From Schistosoma haematobium (taxonomy: Eukaryota; Platyhelminthes; Trematoda; Strigeidida; Schistosomatidae), in assembly GCF_000699445.3 (NCBI RefSeq), contig NC_067195.1:66832591-66896590 (forward strand): a DNA stretch of 64,000 bases, in the 5' to 3' direction. The notes beneath the pieces are model-generated. The model saw only the letters and a program-made list of their open reading frames with translations, made no database searches and had not been told where the DNA came from. How positions within the stretch are numbered: the first letter of the stretch is position 1; every line of letters begins with the position of its first letter. Of the stretch, positions 23,012 through 34,010 are shown piece after piece. The position numbers were made by a program, and so were the translations under genes.

Positions 23012-25430
23012 TGTGTTTAGGAATGAAAGGCAGAGTTGAATGGTTTGGTATTGTATTTAGGGAGTGATCGGAAGGTTTTGTCAATGAGCTTTTATGGCTA
23101 GAGACAGTTATTGATGTTGAGAAAGATGTGCCACTCCCCATTAGGTTGAAATATAAAGATACTCTCAGAATAGTGGGATTGTCGCTCTCAACATTTGGAG
23201 ACCCCATAGCAGCACTGTTGAAAAGGAGAGAGATAAAAAAGAGTGAGATGGTGTATATGTCGAATTAGGGGGATTAAAGAGTTGTATAGGGTGGCTTGAC
23301 TTAGATAGTATCTAGAATTAGTAGGTGGGTTCCCAAATAGGCCAACGTTATGGCTTCTTCGTATGCGGTGGGCAACTTTAGTCCTATTATGGGTAGTTGG
23401 GGAGGTTGTATGTTTTTGGTAAGGAATGAAAGATTGCCTGATATTGTTGCCAAGAAAGGTGTTTTTGCTGTGTGTAGTTGTGTGCTGGTTCACGGAGCTT
23501 TCATGGTCCACACTATATGACTTACGGGTACCACGTGTAGGAGTGGTTCTTGGCGAGTGTAGTTTTGTAGAATAATTGTCTACTATAGCATTAGTGCTGC
23601 TCTAATAATAGACCTAATCCTAAATTTGTAGATTTGTCATGATATAACTACCTAATCTATAAGATTTTGCGTGGAAGTCACACCATCGACTACGCCAACT
23701 CACTGTATCGTAACAATTACCAATACATGATGGAGAACAAGCTTAGGCTAGAGAAAGAACAATATATTTAATATGAATAGAAGATATAAGGTAACACTCA
23801 GCAGAGACCACGCCTGCATGGCTGAGCCATGCCATTCGATCAACTCTAGTCCATTCAATTCATTGTTCGCGCCTTCTCCATCGTTAGGTATTTCTCCACG
23901 TTAAATATTCAATGTCTATTTTCCGAGTAGTCTTGTGTTCAGCTTTGAAGATTGTGTGGTTATGGTCTAATGCCACTACAGTTTCACGTTAGGACGAGAG
24001 GGTACTGCCAGTTGACTATGTTTGTTGTAGGGCATTCTACTGCTATGAAAAGGTAAGTGTTTTAGGTCAAGGTGCTGGAGTACTGGTGGGTTTTTCAGAG
24101 GGTTTAGTATTATTTCGTACAGCTGTGTCTGAGCGTCTATAGCTGTTAAGGCTATCCCTGGGAGGATTATTTTGAGTCCTTTTATCGGGGCAATACTGGG
24201 GCACTATTGAGGCATAAGCGGATTGGCATTTCGGGGTAGCTGAGTGTTTGGGCTGAGGATGAGTGGTCCCAGCTACTTTATGTGCAGTCTTGTTCTTAGG
24301 ATCAATAGCAGCATCCTAAGTGCCTCCGTTTTTGGAAGGGGTGGTGTACGGTGTTCCAGGATTTGTGTAGTGGCAAACGCTGTAACTGCCGCGGCCACGT
24401 AGACTGGGTTGATTAGTTCGTATTCCATTGAAGATTCGACGCAGGATAGCAATCCTGTCATGGATGATTCTTATCTTTTTAAATGTTGGAATACGCTTCA
24501 GTAATGACTGACTAGGGAGGTGATTAGCTTCAGTGATACTGCCAAACTGAAATAGGATGAGGCAGGAGGCTTTAGTGTGTGGTTTACGTAATCTTCTTGT
24601 TGCACACCAAGATTGCGACAATCCACATTCTTGTAGTAGAGTATTTTTCAGTTATCTTTATGTTCGCACTATCAGGTATATTATACACAATGACATTCTG
24701 CATACACTGAAGTCTTTTCAACACTTCCGATGATATATAGTCAGTTACTTTCTCATTGTTTTTTACAATTTCGAGATCGAGATTTTCTGGAACACTGATT
24801 AAATATTTGTTCGGTGATAAGCCTTGAATAGTTTGGGTGAGGCTAAGTACTGTTTAACTGCTTTTAGATCTACCGGTATTGAGATTATTGGAATTTATAT
24901 CAAAGTTTTTGAGGTCATTATGGATACATACAAACCTATTGCAAGTGTCTACCGGGTGGTCACCTTGTGCATACTCAGTTGGGGGATGGAGTATATGTCT
25001 GGGTGAGTAGTCAAGATCTACATCATCGGGCTGGCTATTGTAGGCAGGCTTACATGTACTCCGTGAGCCGCTACTCAGGATGGCCGATTGTAAAATTGTT
25101 GGGTGTTTGGGGTCAGTCGCACTGTCTAAATACTGCTTACAACATGTGATACTTTTGTTTGGACTGAAAATGATGTCGACTCTAATGGTATGTGACTGCT
25201 CTTATTTATATATACAAGCGAGATACAAGGTAGTGATATGTCTTGTCCAAGTAAACGGTGCACGTTTAGTGTAGCTGAAGGAAGATCAGAGTAGGATGCA
25301 GATTGATCAGTATGTTTATAAGGCTTCACATTATTCGCTTTAGTGACTGATTTAGATCTTTTGCAGGTGCTATAGTCATCAGGAGAGACTATATGCTTTT
25401 TAGATGGCCTGGACATTATCGGAAGTAATG
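23012..25430 (-). pseudogene. Probable ORF1 region of the CR1-like LINE (copy C), upstream of the gypsy insertion
   Basis: Minus-strand open frames (25126-25416, 24316-24621, 23188-23511, 23007-23207) lie in the position expected for ORF1 of the LINE whose ORF2 begins at 20560. The first starts MSRPSKKHIVSPDDYSTCKR, basic and serine-rich. No RNA-binding or zinc motif was recognised, so the assignment rests on position, strand and broken coding character. The gypsy element sits exactly between this region and ORF2. An unrelated degenerate gene is the alternative. Confidence 0.5.
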
Positions 25431-25839
25431 TAAATATAAACTTTAATTAAGTGAACAACGACAGTTAAAACTTGGCTTACTAGAGCTGTAAAGTTTTATG
25501 ATACGATCAGTTCCAGTATTTTTTAAGAGCAAATATAATAACGTTAATGAGCGAAAAGAGGTAACCAACGTGAAAACTATCGAAATTAATGTGTGACGTT
25601 GAAATCCAAAAATGAGGTGTCAAGTTGATAGAACCCTACCAGTGACGAATTATTTATCGCTAATAAATGTTAAATTAGAGGGAAAAACTAATAGGAAAAT
25701 CAAATAATACCACGTGAAAAAAAGGTGCAACAATATACATCCCCTACACCTACTAACCAGCCTTGATTATTCACTACTTGATATATCGATAGCCTATCAA
25801 ATATATCTTGGAACGTCTACTTTTCTGACTTCTGATTTC

Positions 25840-26770
25840 ACTGGGTTGACACATTTTGATTATAAAAGTTGTTACGTGCAATAGTGTTGTCAAACTCCGA
25901 ATACTTGCAGACGATAACGGACTTACCTTTAACACTTCAAAGTGTAAAGTAGTCCATCTGCGACATGTCGCAGACTACAGTTATAACTTAGGTAACCCCT
26001 CTCTCGTAGTATCCCAAGTCGAAAAAGATTTAGGAGTCTTGGTGCCCTACGATTTAAAGTCTTACGCTAACTGTGACAAAACTGCCTTCCGAGCAAACCT
26101 TGCAATGGTATCATTGGAGCGCATTTTGGCCAGTTTGACGGAAGAACTTTCTATATAATCTTCAATAATTTTATCCGTCCCCATTCAGAGTACGGAAATA
26201 TAATATTTCCCGCCTCACTCCAAAAGGATAAGGACACCCTGGAGCGTGTTCAACGGCGAGCCACAAAATCAGTTCCGGGACTCAAATTTAAACCTTATGA
26301 AGAGCGCCTCCATTCACTTAACCCTTACCCATTAGAGTATAGATGTCTTAGAGGTGACCTTCTGATGGCTTATAGTATCCTTAACATTTCCGGACATCCT
26401 CTCAAACACCTACTTAAGCTTAGTTCCAACACTAACCTAAGGGGTAACATCCAAAAACTGGAGACACAACATAGCAGAACGGAATGTAGACACAACTTCT
26501 ACTTCTTAAGAGTTGTCGAATGCTGGAATTCGCTGCCTGCCGAGCTAGTCCAGGCGAATTCTCAGGAGTTTTTTAAGAGGCAACTTGATCTATTCTTAAG
26601 GCATAAAGATAGTATCACACTATGATTTACTAATTTCTTTTCCTCTTTTATTGTTAACTTACTTAGATTCCTGTCTGGAAGATTTGGTGATCTCCTGCTA
26701 CTAGACACGGAAGCCTGTTAAGCGAAAGCTTCTTCTATTCCGTCCGCAACCATTTGAACCATTTGAATCC
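25840..26770 (+). pseudogene. CR1-like LINE 3' fragment (C-terminal ORF2), plus strand
   Basis: Two frames are joined by a frameshift near 26150. The first has TFNTSKCKVVHLRH and VEKDLGVLVPYDLK; the second has RPHSEYGNIIFPASLQKD, LERVQRRATKSVPGL, YEERLHSLNPYPLEYRCLRG and ECWNSLPAELVQANS. These are the classic post-RT motifs of CR1/Jockey-type ORF2 proteins. The stop is at 26623-26625, followed by about 140 bp of probable 3' untranslated sequence. It is heavily 5'-truncated. Confidence 0.85.
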
Positions 26771-28337
26771 TAACCAGTATTCAACGTTAAGCTTACACTA
26801 TGTGTATTGTAGAATATAACAAACAACACAGAGAAATTGACTGCAAAGTTGCTAAAAGCTGCTTTGTATGTTTATTTTGGACCTTGTTCGGAAGAGCATA
26901 TGTACCATGACCCTTATCATATGATGGATATTATTCTCGATCAACTACCTACTTCTCCAAGAAGTTCTAAATTTTCAGTCTCAGGAATGCGAGAGAATCA
27001 GATCAGTTATAATCTTAAAATAGAACATCGTCCATAATCTCCATCATTCTGCTAAATCAACATGACACTGTAGTGTTAAATTATAGTCAAGAGGATATAT
27101 ATATGTGTAGTGTCAGTTACTATGTTAAGCCCATATAACTTATTCTAACTTCTGGATGGGCCACTTTATCTTCTTGACTCACGTTTTGACCTTGTTAATT
27201 GTTCACATATCAACCTTGACTGTTTTTATATGAGCATATGTGTGTACACTTCTCATCCTACACATCACATATCTGTAGCTTATTTCTGTGTGACTATAAA
27301 TATCGAAAAATGACTGCTTCGATGGAGTTGACTAACACGCCTTTCCACCGCGCGTCGTTTAGCTTTGCTCTCTTTTTTCGCTTCGTCCCTCTGATTGACT
27401 GTCCACATCAGTGAGTTTTTAAAAAATATATATTCGAAATCCATTCTCGTATTCGAATTATTTAATTCTGTTAATCTCCAGCATGAATTAAGTCGATAAT
27501 AATATACGACAGTAGTCAGGACTTATATTTCTACAGCAATCATCCATACGATTCAGTTGTGGTCGGAACGGAAAACGAACGACAAAATTGAGTGAACACT
27601 CGTTCGTAGTTATAAAAACAGGGTTATGGTTCACTTTATCAGAAGCTGAGATGACGGGATCCTTAAAGAAGTTCTTTAGGAGAACGTTCGACATTTATTT
27701 CAAATATGTATCTACTGAGAATGATTATTTCAAGTGTTACCCCACTATCCTTACTGCTATTAATAACTACCTTAATTTCAGTTTAGTTCCAAATGTCTAG
27801 TAGCAACACTCATATCTCGCAACAATCAAGAACATTTTTCAACCATTTGTGTGTAGATGTCTGAAAACTAACTAGTTCGTTAATTCTGTCACGAAATGTT
27901 ACATTTTCATACGACCTCATTTATACTTTTGTCCATTAAGCACTGGTAAACTTGTTGTGAGTGTTGATTTTTGATTAATTATCTAACCATAAGTTAATAT
28001 TCCTGCTTTTCAGAATAAGAACGGGTAAAAAGACTATAAACCCGAGATATGGATACTCATGTCCAATGCACAGAATCATCTTTTACCGATATAAAATCAA
28101 AAAGAAACTATTTTTGGTCAACAGATTTTAAAAATTTGGAATAAGAATCATCTATATGATGTATTACATACTTGGACGTTTGATCTGTTTACATGTTTCG
28201 AAGGTATATTGCGGTTACTCGCGCGGCGGTTTTGGATGTGTGGGACATTTGATGTTTTCTTTGGACGGCTTTTTCTCCGAACTTTCTCGGTGTACTAGTT
28301 CGGTAACCAGTTGTTTGTTTCATATAAAGTAACTTAG
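26771..28337. other. Probable 5' region of the separase gene
   Basis: The first coding exon of separase should lie here, but it could not be fixed. Candidates are: an ATG at 27310 ending at a gtgagt site at 27411 (phase does not match the next exon directly); an open frame at 27588-27800; and an ATG near 28050 behind a strong cttttcag acceptor but without a clear donor. None is convincing alone. The open frame at 26837-27037 has no recognisable domain. Confidence 0.4.
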
Positions 28338-28589
28338 CTTCAATCCATAGTCCCAAGCGTTTGTGATGTTGGACGGCTTGAGAGTACTCCTAATTTTACT
28401 TCCGAATATCTGGAGTCGGAAGAAGTTTACGCAGGACTACCTACTGTTTTCAACTCTAAATGCATCAAAAAACAGCTTGAAAGCTGTCTGAAGGCATTGG
28501 AAGATACTCCAAAACATCCTGACCAGTCGGTCCGTCAACTGTTAACGCGAGTCGAACTACTTGGAATTCTTGCTTCCTGTCAGAATCTT
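28338..28589 (+). CDS. ESPL1: Separase, N-terminal exon (E1 of this model)
   Basis: 84 codons, bounded by an acceptor at aacttag (28337) and a donor GTAAGT at 28590, phase 0 at both ends. The product is hydrophilic, then amphipathic (QLLTRVELLGILASCQNL), consistent with the helical-repeat N-terminal half of separases. That half is too divergent for direct recognition. The exon is placed here because it has good coding character, the right strand and the right phase to enter the next exon. The left boundary is less secure than the right: an in-frame stop lies just upstream of the acceptor. Confidence 0.6.
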
Positions 28590-28939
28590 GTAAGTATTCT
28601 AGTTAATTCTGTATTGTCTACCTATCTATTTAAACACACCGATTATTTTTGCGAATTAGGTGGACGTAAAGTTTATTGTTATGTACCTTGCATCGATTGT
28701 TGAAATAGGTTTGTGTACAAACCTATTTAAAATGAGTTTTGTATTAATTACAATAATACATTCTTTGGTCCTCGTAAACTCCTGCAAAACTATTAAAACC
28801 AAAACTGAGTGTAAGCATATCTGTTGAATCGACATGACGGTTACTTTTAATACAACTTTTTGGTGTCTTACATACTTATGATCAGTATGTACTCGACCTA
28901 AAATTCGGATTAAAATCTGCTGCCATATGACAGCCAGCT

Positions 28940-28943
<4 letters not shown>

Positions 28944-28979
<36 letters not shown>
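28944..28979. repeat. (AT)n microsatellite in a separase intron
   Basis: A run of about 18 AT units between exons E1 and E2. Confidence 0.95.
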
Positions 28980-28981
<2 letters not shown>

Positions 28982-29636
28982 TAGGTGGCTGTAGAAAATT
29001 AGCTCGAAGGTCACTCATTTTCCAGTCAATACCTGACTGTTAGGTTTGGTCTTTGGGCATTGTATGACTATTGATAGTAATGGAGATGCAAGATTCATGT
29101 AGTTGTCAGTTATGCATTTAGAACACCCAATTTTCGTCATATTCATGTAAATCAGTATGAATTTTTCCTTACAAACTGTATAAGCTTTAAAATTAAGATT
29201 AGATTATGACTAGACTATATTATTACAGCTATCTCTTCAAGATATCTAGTTTGAGAATAAATTGGAGTTAAAGTAAAATATGTTTTATGTAGTCCGGCTT
29301 TTTACCCATTTTAATCCACGTTAGACATGTAGAACTAGGAAGTTTAATGTTTGGATGATTTTCGTTAAAAATTAAGTCGTGAAATCCTACTTGGCGATTT
29401 TATGGGACGTCTTTAATATTTGTATTGAACTTCCCAAATATAAAAACATCTGTTAGCATTTGAATGTAACGGGTGTTATGTCTGAGGCACGTCTCGTTTC
29501 CAGTTCCATTTATGTTGTTTCATTATTTTTCAATTACCAGCTTCCACTACGTACTGGCTGATGTAATGATTTTTTTAAAATAAAATGGTTTACGTACTTT
29601 TAATGTGCTCACACTTATCCCCAAAACATTTGTTAG

Positions 29637-29945
29637 TTCGAATTGGAATCGTCAGTATGGAAAGTAATGTTTACAATCAGCGACAACTCAGGAAGGTTTT
29701 TGGATGCTTCTTATGCTTTGACAAACTACTGTCTTTCAAAAATTTTTGCATATGAACAAAATACTTCGGTTTATGATACCCTGAATTCAATTCGTACCGA
29801 GGTTCTTACAGTTCTTAACAACAGTAATGAAATTTTTGAGTCCACACATGAAGCTTGTTTGACAGGCCGACTCCCTACTCCACATGCACATTTCCAGTCG
29901 ATGGTTGTATCCCTTGGAAGAGCCTATATCGAACACTATTTCAAC
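29637..29945 (+). CDS. ESPL1: Separase, exon E2
   Basis: 103 codons, acceptor gttag at 29636, donor GTAAGT at 29946, phase 0 on both sides. The product starts FELESSVWKVMFTISDNSGR and includes LGRAYIEHYFN at the end. No named domain can be seen. It is assigned to the helical N-terminal half of separase from strand, phase continuity and coding quality. Confidence 0.65.
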
Positions 29946-30395
29946 GTAAGTTAAATATTCCGTCTATAATACGCGTTGTTTTATAATTTTGCCTGGGACT
30001 AAGGCTTCCATCAAATACTGTATTTCTATGTGTTGTGTTACCGAATGAAGTATAGAAACTTTTATTTTTATATGAAAGTTATCATCACACCTTTGTAGTT
30101 TTTGTCGTAGAGAAGCGAAATAATACGAAGACAACCAACATATCCAAAGTCATATTTAAAGTTGTTAAGTAGCCAAAATGCACACCTCTATTCATGTTAT
30201 TATGACTTACCAATAATATTCAAAATGTCTCCATTTCCGTATCCATAACAATTAGTTATTTGCTCCTAGAGACAATATATTTGCCGATTTCGAAGTATCA
30301 GAACGCGACACGTTGAAGGTTGACAACTGTATTAGTAGTTTCCGTTTCATGGTTATCGTACCAGGTTTTATTAGTATATTCTCTCATCCCCTTAG

Positions 30396-30584
30396 TTTCC
30401 ACGATTGGCTCTTTGTGGTTTGGGAAAAATCAATCGTTGGTTGAAATTACAAAATACAAAATCGGAATTATTTACAGACTTGAACTTTATAAAACCCTCA
30501 TCCACTGTATATTGTTGGAAAGAAGATATCTTGTCAATTCTATTTTTCTGCGATCCATACAAATTTGGTAACACATGTTGTATC
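30396..30584 (+). CDS. ESPL1: Separase, tentative exon E3
   Basis: A strong pyrimidine-rich acceptor (ctctcatccccttag) opens a frame FPRLALCGLGKINRWLKLQN... that stays open for over 60 codons. A donor at ATC|GTAAAC (30585) gives 63 codons and phase 0, fitting E2 and E4. A donor at TTTG|GTAACA (30568) would be phase 1 and would break the frame. Both donors are weak, and without this exon E2 and E4 still join in frame, so it may be skipped or absent. Confidence 0.4.
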
Positions 30585-31207
30585 GTAAACTACCATTAAC
30601 AATCGACTGACGGATACCAAGTCTTTCAGCTGCAATGTTGAGGGTAGTCGCATAGACACATTTACGCTGCTATAATGCGATAATCGGATACTACTACAAT
30701 CCATATTGTTCCTCACTTACATTTTCTGTTATTCTTGAACTGAAGTTCAAAATTTTATCAAGCCACTGTTACTGGTGGCTTCAAAATACTTTTAAGATGA
30801 TAAAAAGAATCGGGAATGTCTCTCAAATGTATGTTACTAAAGCTAGTTTTATATCCATGCATTGAGGTTACTTCTGATTGTAATTCGGTAAATTTTTAAT
30901 CACATATCAACAAGGTTTACTTCACGGTCAGAATCAGCAGTTACCGTCCCCAAATGTATGTACCTTGATCTCTGGTGTCCCGTATTTTTACTGTTCATTT
31001 GTAAACTTTTGAGTTGATAATAAACAAATCGAAATAGGGATGAACCTGCATACTTCTCAACAGCTGATGAAGATTTACTGTCACGTTTTGAATTTCTGCC
31101 CTCGAAATATCAGCAAACCCTGTTATCAATTTTCTGTTTAATTCTAAACGGTCCAATGGATCTTAATTCCTTTATTCGATATAGATGGGTCGTGTCTAAA
31201 TCCATAT

Positions 31208-32438
31208 GGGCGAGTCTACAATTTATGGACGACCTTTCAGCGACGCCTAAGTGGCCTTGAGAATGTTAACCTACTGACTAGGGTTAAATGAGGGCTTTAA
31301 ACCTGTGTGAAGGATAAGGATTGTGACTTACAGTTTATGGTCGTAGCTGCTACCTTGACGTGGTGATCGGGCTTGCCTATCGTGTTGACCCAACCGAGCT
31401 ATATTGGCTGGAACATATGTTCCTCTAGGTTCTTCCATGCCAGGCAGGTCGATCGGAGAACGGTAAGACTAAAAGCAGCGGCACAAGGTCTGAGGGCGAA
31501 GTCGTACTGCTGACTGTAGAGGAGTGTGACAGCAGTAAGGTGTTTCCTTCGGACAACCAGCATCTGTAGCGATGCTGCCTTCTCAAAAGGAAGGAAGGGG
31601 TTAGAAAAGGTCGACCATAAAATTATCACACCTCACAGATTTCCGTTTCCGGCGATAGGGCCCTTCGAACAACGGAGCTAACACGCTAAAAATCTCCCAC
31701 AAAAAGGCCGTGTGCGACCGGCCACAAGCAGTTGTCCCTTGGGCTCTGCGGTCACGCTCCCAGGTCGTTAAGACCAACATTAACCTAACTTCCTTTCCAG
31801 GTTCCTCGGAAAACATCCTTCCACAGTGTGGGCAGCCGGCAAGTGATATCAGCCCTCATACACGTAACAACACACGAGACCAAGTTGGTCACATTCAAAT
31901 CCTTCCAAGTGGACTGAGCCATGTTGGTAGGTGCAGACTACGTAATTGGGATCCGCGAGATGGTAGCAACCGATGCTTAGAGACCTTGAATGACATGGCT
32001 CAAAATCGTTTGCAATGGCGCAGTTGCATTCACTCTTTGCGTTCTCCCAAATTCTAATCTTCTGAATTCATCATGTCCCTTATTTTCTCTTTCCAAATTT
32101 ATTTCACTGGATTATACTCCTTGAATAACATCTTCAAACCCTAATCTTTCCGATTACTGCTTATACTCTTACTACCTCTACCACTACGGGATTTGAATTG
32201 ACAATTGTATCTCTGTGCTAATGTGGTATGGTAACTTGAACTGATGTACGAATGTACGAAGTTCTACGTTGTTACTGACTAGTTAGGTGTAGAGATTAGA
32301 TTTATTGTTTTCATCACGAACTGATATAAGCTAAAATGCCAGGACTCTATTTAGCCAAATGGATAGTGAATTTCGCACCGAAATCCAAGACCTGTCATCG
32401 TAAATCTGATTGTTTCGTCCATAAATTGTAGTCTCGCC
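31208..32438 (-). mobile_element. TIR element (MITE-like), copy split by a retroposon
   Basis: The two outer pieces (31208 to about 31343 and about 32275 to 32438) match the intact element at 6397-6686 in inverse orientation. Shared features include the GGCGAGACTACAATTTATGG-type ends and the inner blocks (aggtcttggatttcggtgcgaaattc-like). The inner ~0.9 kb is an inserted RTE-like derivative. The ends are better conserved as inverted repeats than in the 6.4-kb copy. Confidence 0.75.
31344..32274 (+). mobile_element. Short non-autonomous RTE-like derivative (5' leader joined to 3' end)
   Basis: The left part starts GCTGCTACCTTGACGTGGTG, resembling the 5' leader of trematode RTE-like elements. 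The right part encodes the very end of ORF2 (LETLNDMAQNRLQWRSCIHS at about 31978-32057), then a 3' untranslated region with the actcttactacctctaccac block and the end aagttctacg. The endonuclease and RT between them are missing. The element sits inside the TIR element. The tail of ORF2 is the same type as the LINEs at 33.1 and 55.1 kb (LETLSDMAQNRSQWRSCC). Confidence 0.7.
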
Positions 32439-32704
32439 TCATGCGCTGTACTCTGAAAGCTAATAGTCAGTATAAGATTTATATGCATCGATTTCATCCA
32501 TTTTACTATCATCTTTAAACATGGAAATAAATGTCCAAAAGTAACTTCCAGATTGCATATCCAATTAGTCATACGCAACGTAGAACTCGGCACATATGTG
32601 TATCGACTCGATTCCTCACACCACTAGCACATTGAGATCAAATTTTCAAGGTGTATTTCAGAGTTGTAGATGTAGTAACAGTATTAGGACTCAATAGCGA
32701 AGTT

Positions 32705-32932
32705 TATTATTTTTTTATTTTATTTGAACACATAATTATTGCAGATTGAAATCATGAGTCAGTTGAAGCTAGACCACCATTGAAAACCTGGAAGCACTGG
32801 ACGGCCGTTTCGTCCTAGTACGGGACTCCTCAGCAGTGCGCATCCACGATCCCGCACCCCGCGGGATTCGAACCCAGGACCTACTGGCTTCGCGCGCGAG
32901 CACTTAACCATTAGACCACTGAGCCGGCATCC
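32705..32932 (-). mobile_element. tRNA-derived SINE with hammerhead ribozyme (Sm-alpha-like)
   Basis: On the minus strand the element starts with a tRNA-like head. Box A is TGGTCTAATGG (32918-32908), and box B is GGTTCGAATCC (32874-32864), an exact consensus. A hammerhead fold follows (32845-32790), then a tail ending ATGTGTTCAAATAAAATA. Schistosome Sm-alpha repeats are known to combine a pol III promoter with an active hammerhead. The head abuts the 3' untranslated region of an RTE-like LINE at 32933. Confidence 0.85.
32790..32845 (-). ncRNA. Hammerhead ribozyme, core motifs intact
   Basis: Read on the minus strand, stem I is formed by CACUG and CAGUG, with an outer GGA/UCC pairing and an internal loop. 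The core is CUGAGGA (consensus CUGANGA), stem II is GUCC...GGAC, and then GAAA is followed by a very short CGGCCG stem III and the GUC cleavage triplet. Cleavage is predicted after 32800. This layout matches the known schistosome hammerhead. The minimal stem III suggests activity might be stronger in a dimer. Activity itself is inference. Confidence 0.85.
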
Positions 32933-33851
32933 AAGAGGGAACCAAATATATATGCGCCACACAAAATAATCAGAATTCCAAGAGAAAAAAACAATAACGA
33001 ACAGATTACTGTAAGGTAGTGTAATAATAATAAAAGTAATAATGGGGGAAACGGAAAGGTACAACCAGAAGAAATCTTTCAGTTAAGGAAGATACAACCA
33101 CATTTTATGAAGAAAGTAAAAGAAGGTTACAGCAGGATCGCCACTGGCTTCTATTCTGAGCCATATCTGATAACGTCTCTAGCCATTGTGTCGTACCATC
33201 TCTCTGACCCGAGCCAGAGAGTCGTAAAGGACCAACACAAGCCAGCCCTTTGCAGCTTTCTTTCATACCACGACACCATGTCATACACTGACCACCTCTC
33301 CGCTCTTTACAACCAGCCCCAGAGTCAGCAAATAATGCACGACGAGGAATTCTCTGGGACGACATTCGTAGAACATGTCCAAGCCACCGAAGTCGATGTT
33401 TCAAGATGGTGACACCAATTGGATTATCGTCTCAGTGCCCGAACACACGATGCCGGACCTCTGCATTACTACTGACATGATGTTGCCACTGGATGTCAGC
33501 AATCATTCGGAGACAACGATGATCGAACACAGAGAGTCGTCTAACGTCCTCAACTCGGAGAGGCCAGGTTTTACAGGCTTAGAGCAAAACCGCTCTCACC
33601 AACGCGTTGTAGATCCGACCTTTTACAGCCAGACTAACATCACGAAGACGCCAAAGGTGGCCCAGATTGGCATAAGTCACTCTGGCTTTCACTATACGTG
33701 TATTGATTTCATCACTCACGCCATCATCAGCACTCATGCAGCTACCTAGATACACGAACTTCCCGACTACTTCTATCTGCTCACCATCCAGGGTGAGTAC
33801 AGGATTAGAATCCTGCCAGTCTTGTAGAAGTACTTTGCACTTCGAAGGTGC
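32933..33851 (-). pseudogene. RTE-like LINE, 3' part of ORF2 and 3' untranslated region
   Basis: Very similar to 54890-55802. It encodes SKCKVLLQDWQDS, EVVGKFVYLGSCMSADDGVS, the KHRLRWLGHVLRMSSQRIPR block and LETLSDMAQNRSQWRSCCN, broken by at least one frameshift between 33404 and 33579. It is cut at its 5' side at 33851, where a SINE piece of opposite orientation begins. Its 3' untranslated region runs to about 32933, where the hammerhead SINE begins. Confidence 0.85.
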
Positions 33852-34010
33852 GGGATCGTGGATGCGCACCGCTAAGGAGTCTTATACTAGGACAAAACGG
33901 CCGTCCAGTGCTTCCAGGTTTTCCATAGTGGTCTAGCTTCAATCTGTGAAATTTCTAAAATCTTCACAAACCCCTTCTGACAATAATTATGTGTCCAAAT
34001 AAAATAAAAA
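33852..34010 (+). mobile_element. Truncated hammerhead SINE, opposite orientation
   Basis: Sequence gcgggatcgtggatgcgcac... through gtggtctagcttcaatc to the tail atgtgtccaaataaaat matches the 3' two-thirds of the SINE at 32705-32932. The tRNA-like head is missing. The ribozyme core is mutated (CUAAGGA instead of CUGANGA; the conserved GAAA is preceded by A instead of G in GGAC-GAAA). Confidence 0.8.

Noticed and set aside
27588..27800. Open frame taken as a possible first separase exon
   Set aside because: No good donor, and the available acceptors give a phase that does not fit the upstream candidate at 27310.
33375..33749. 124-codon plus-strand frame, repeated at 55325-55699
   Set aside because: Both are the antisense of the same conserved LINE ORF2 region; similarity between them reflects the LINE, not a gene.
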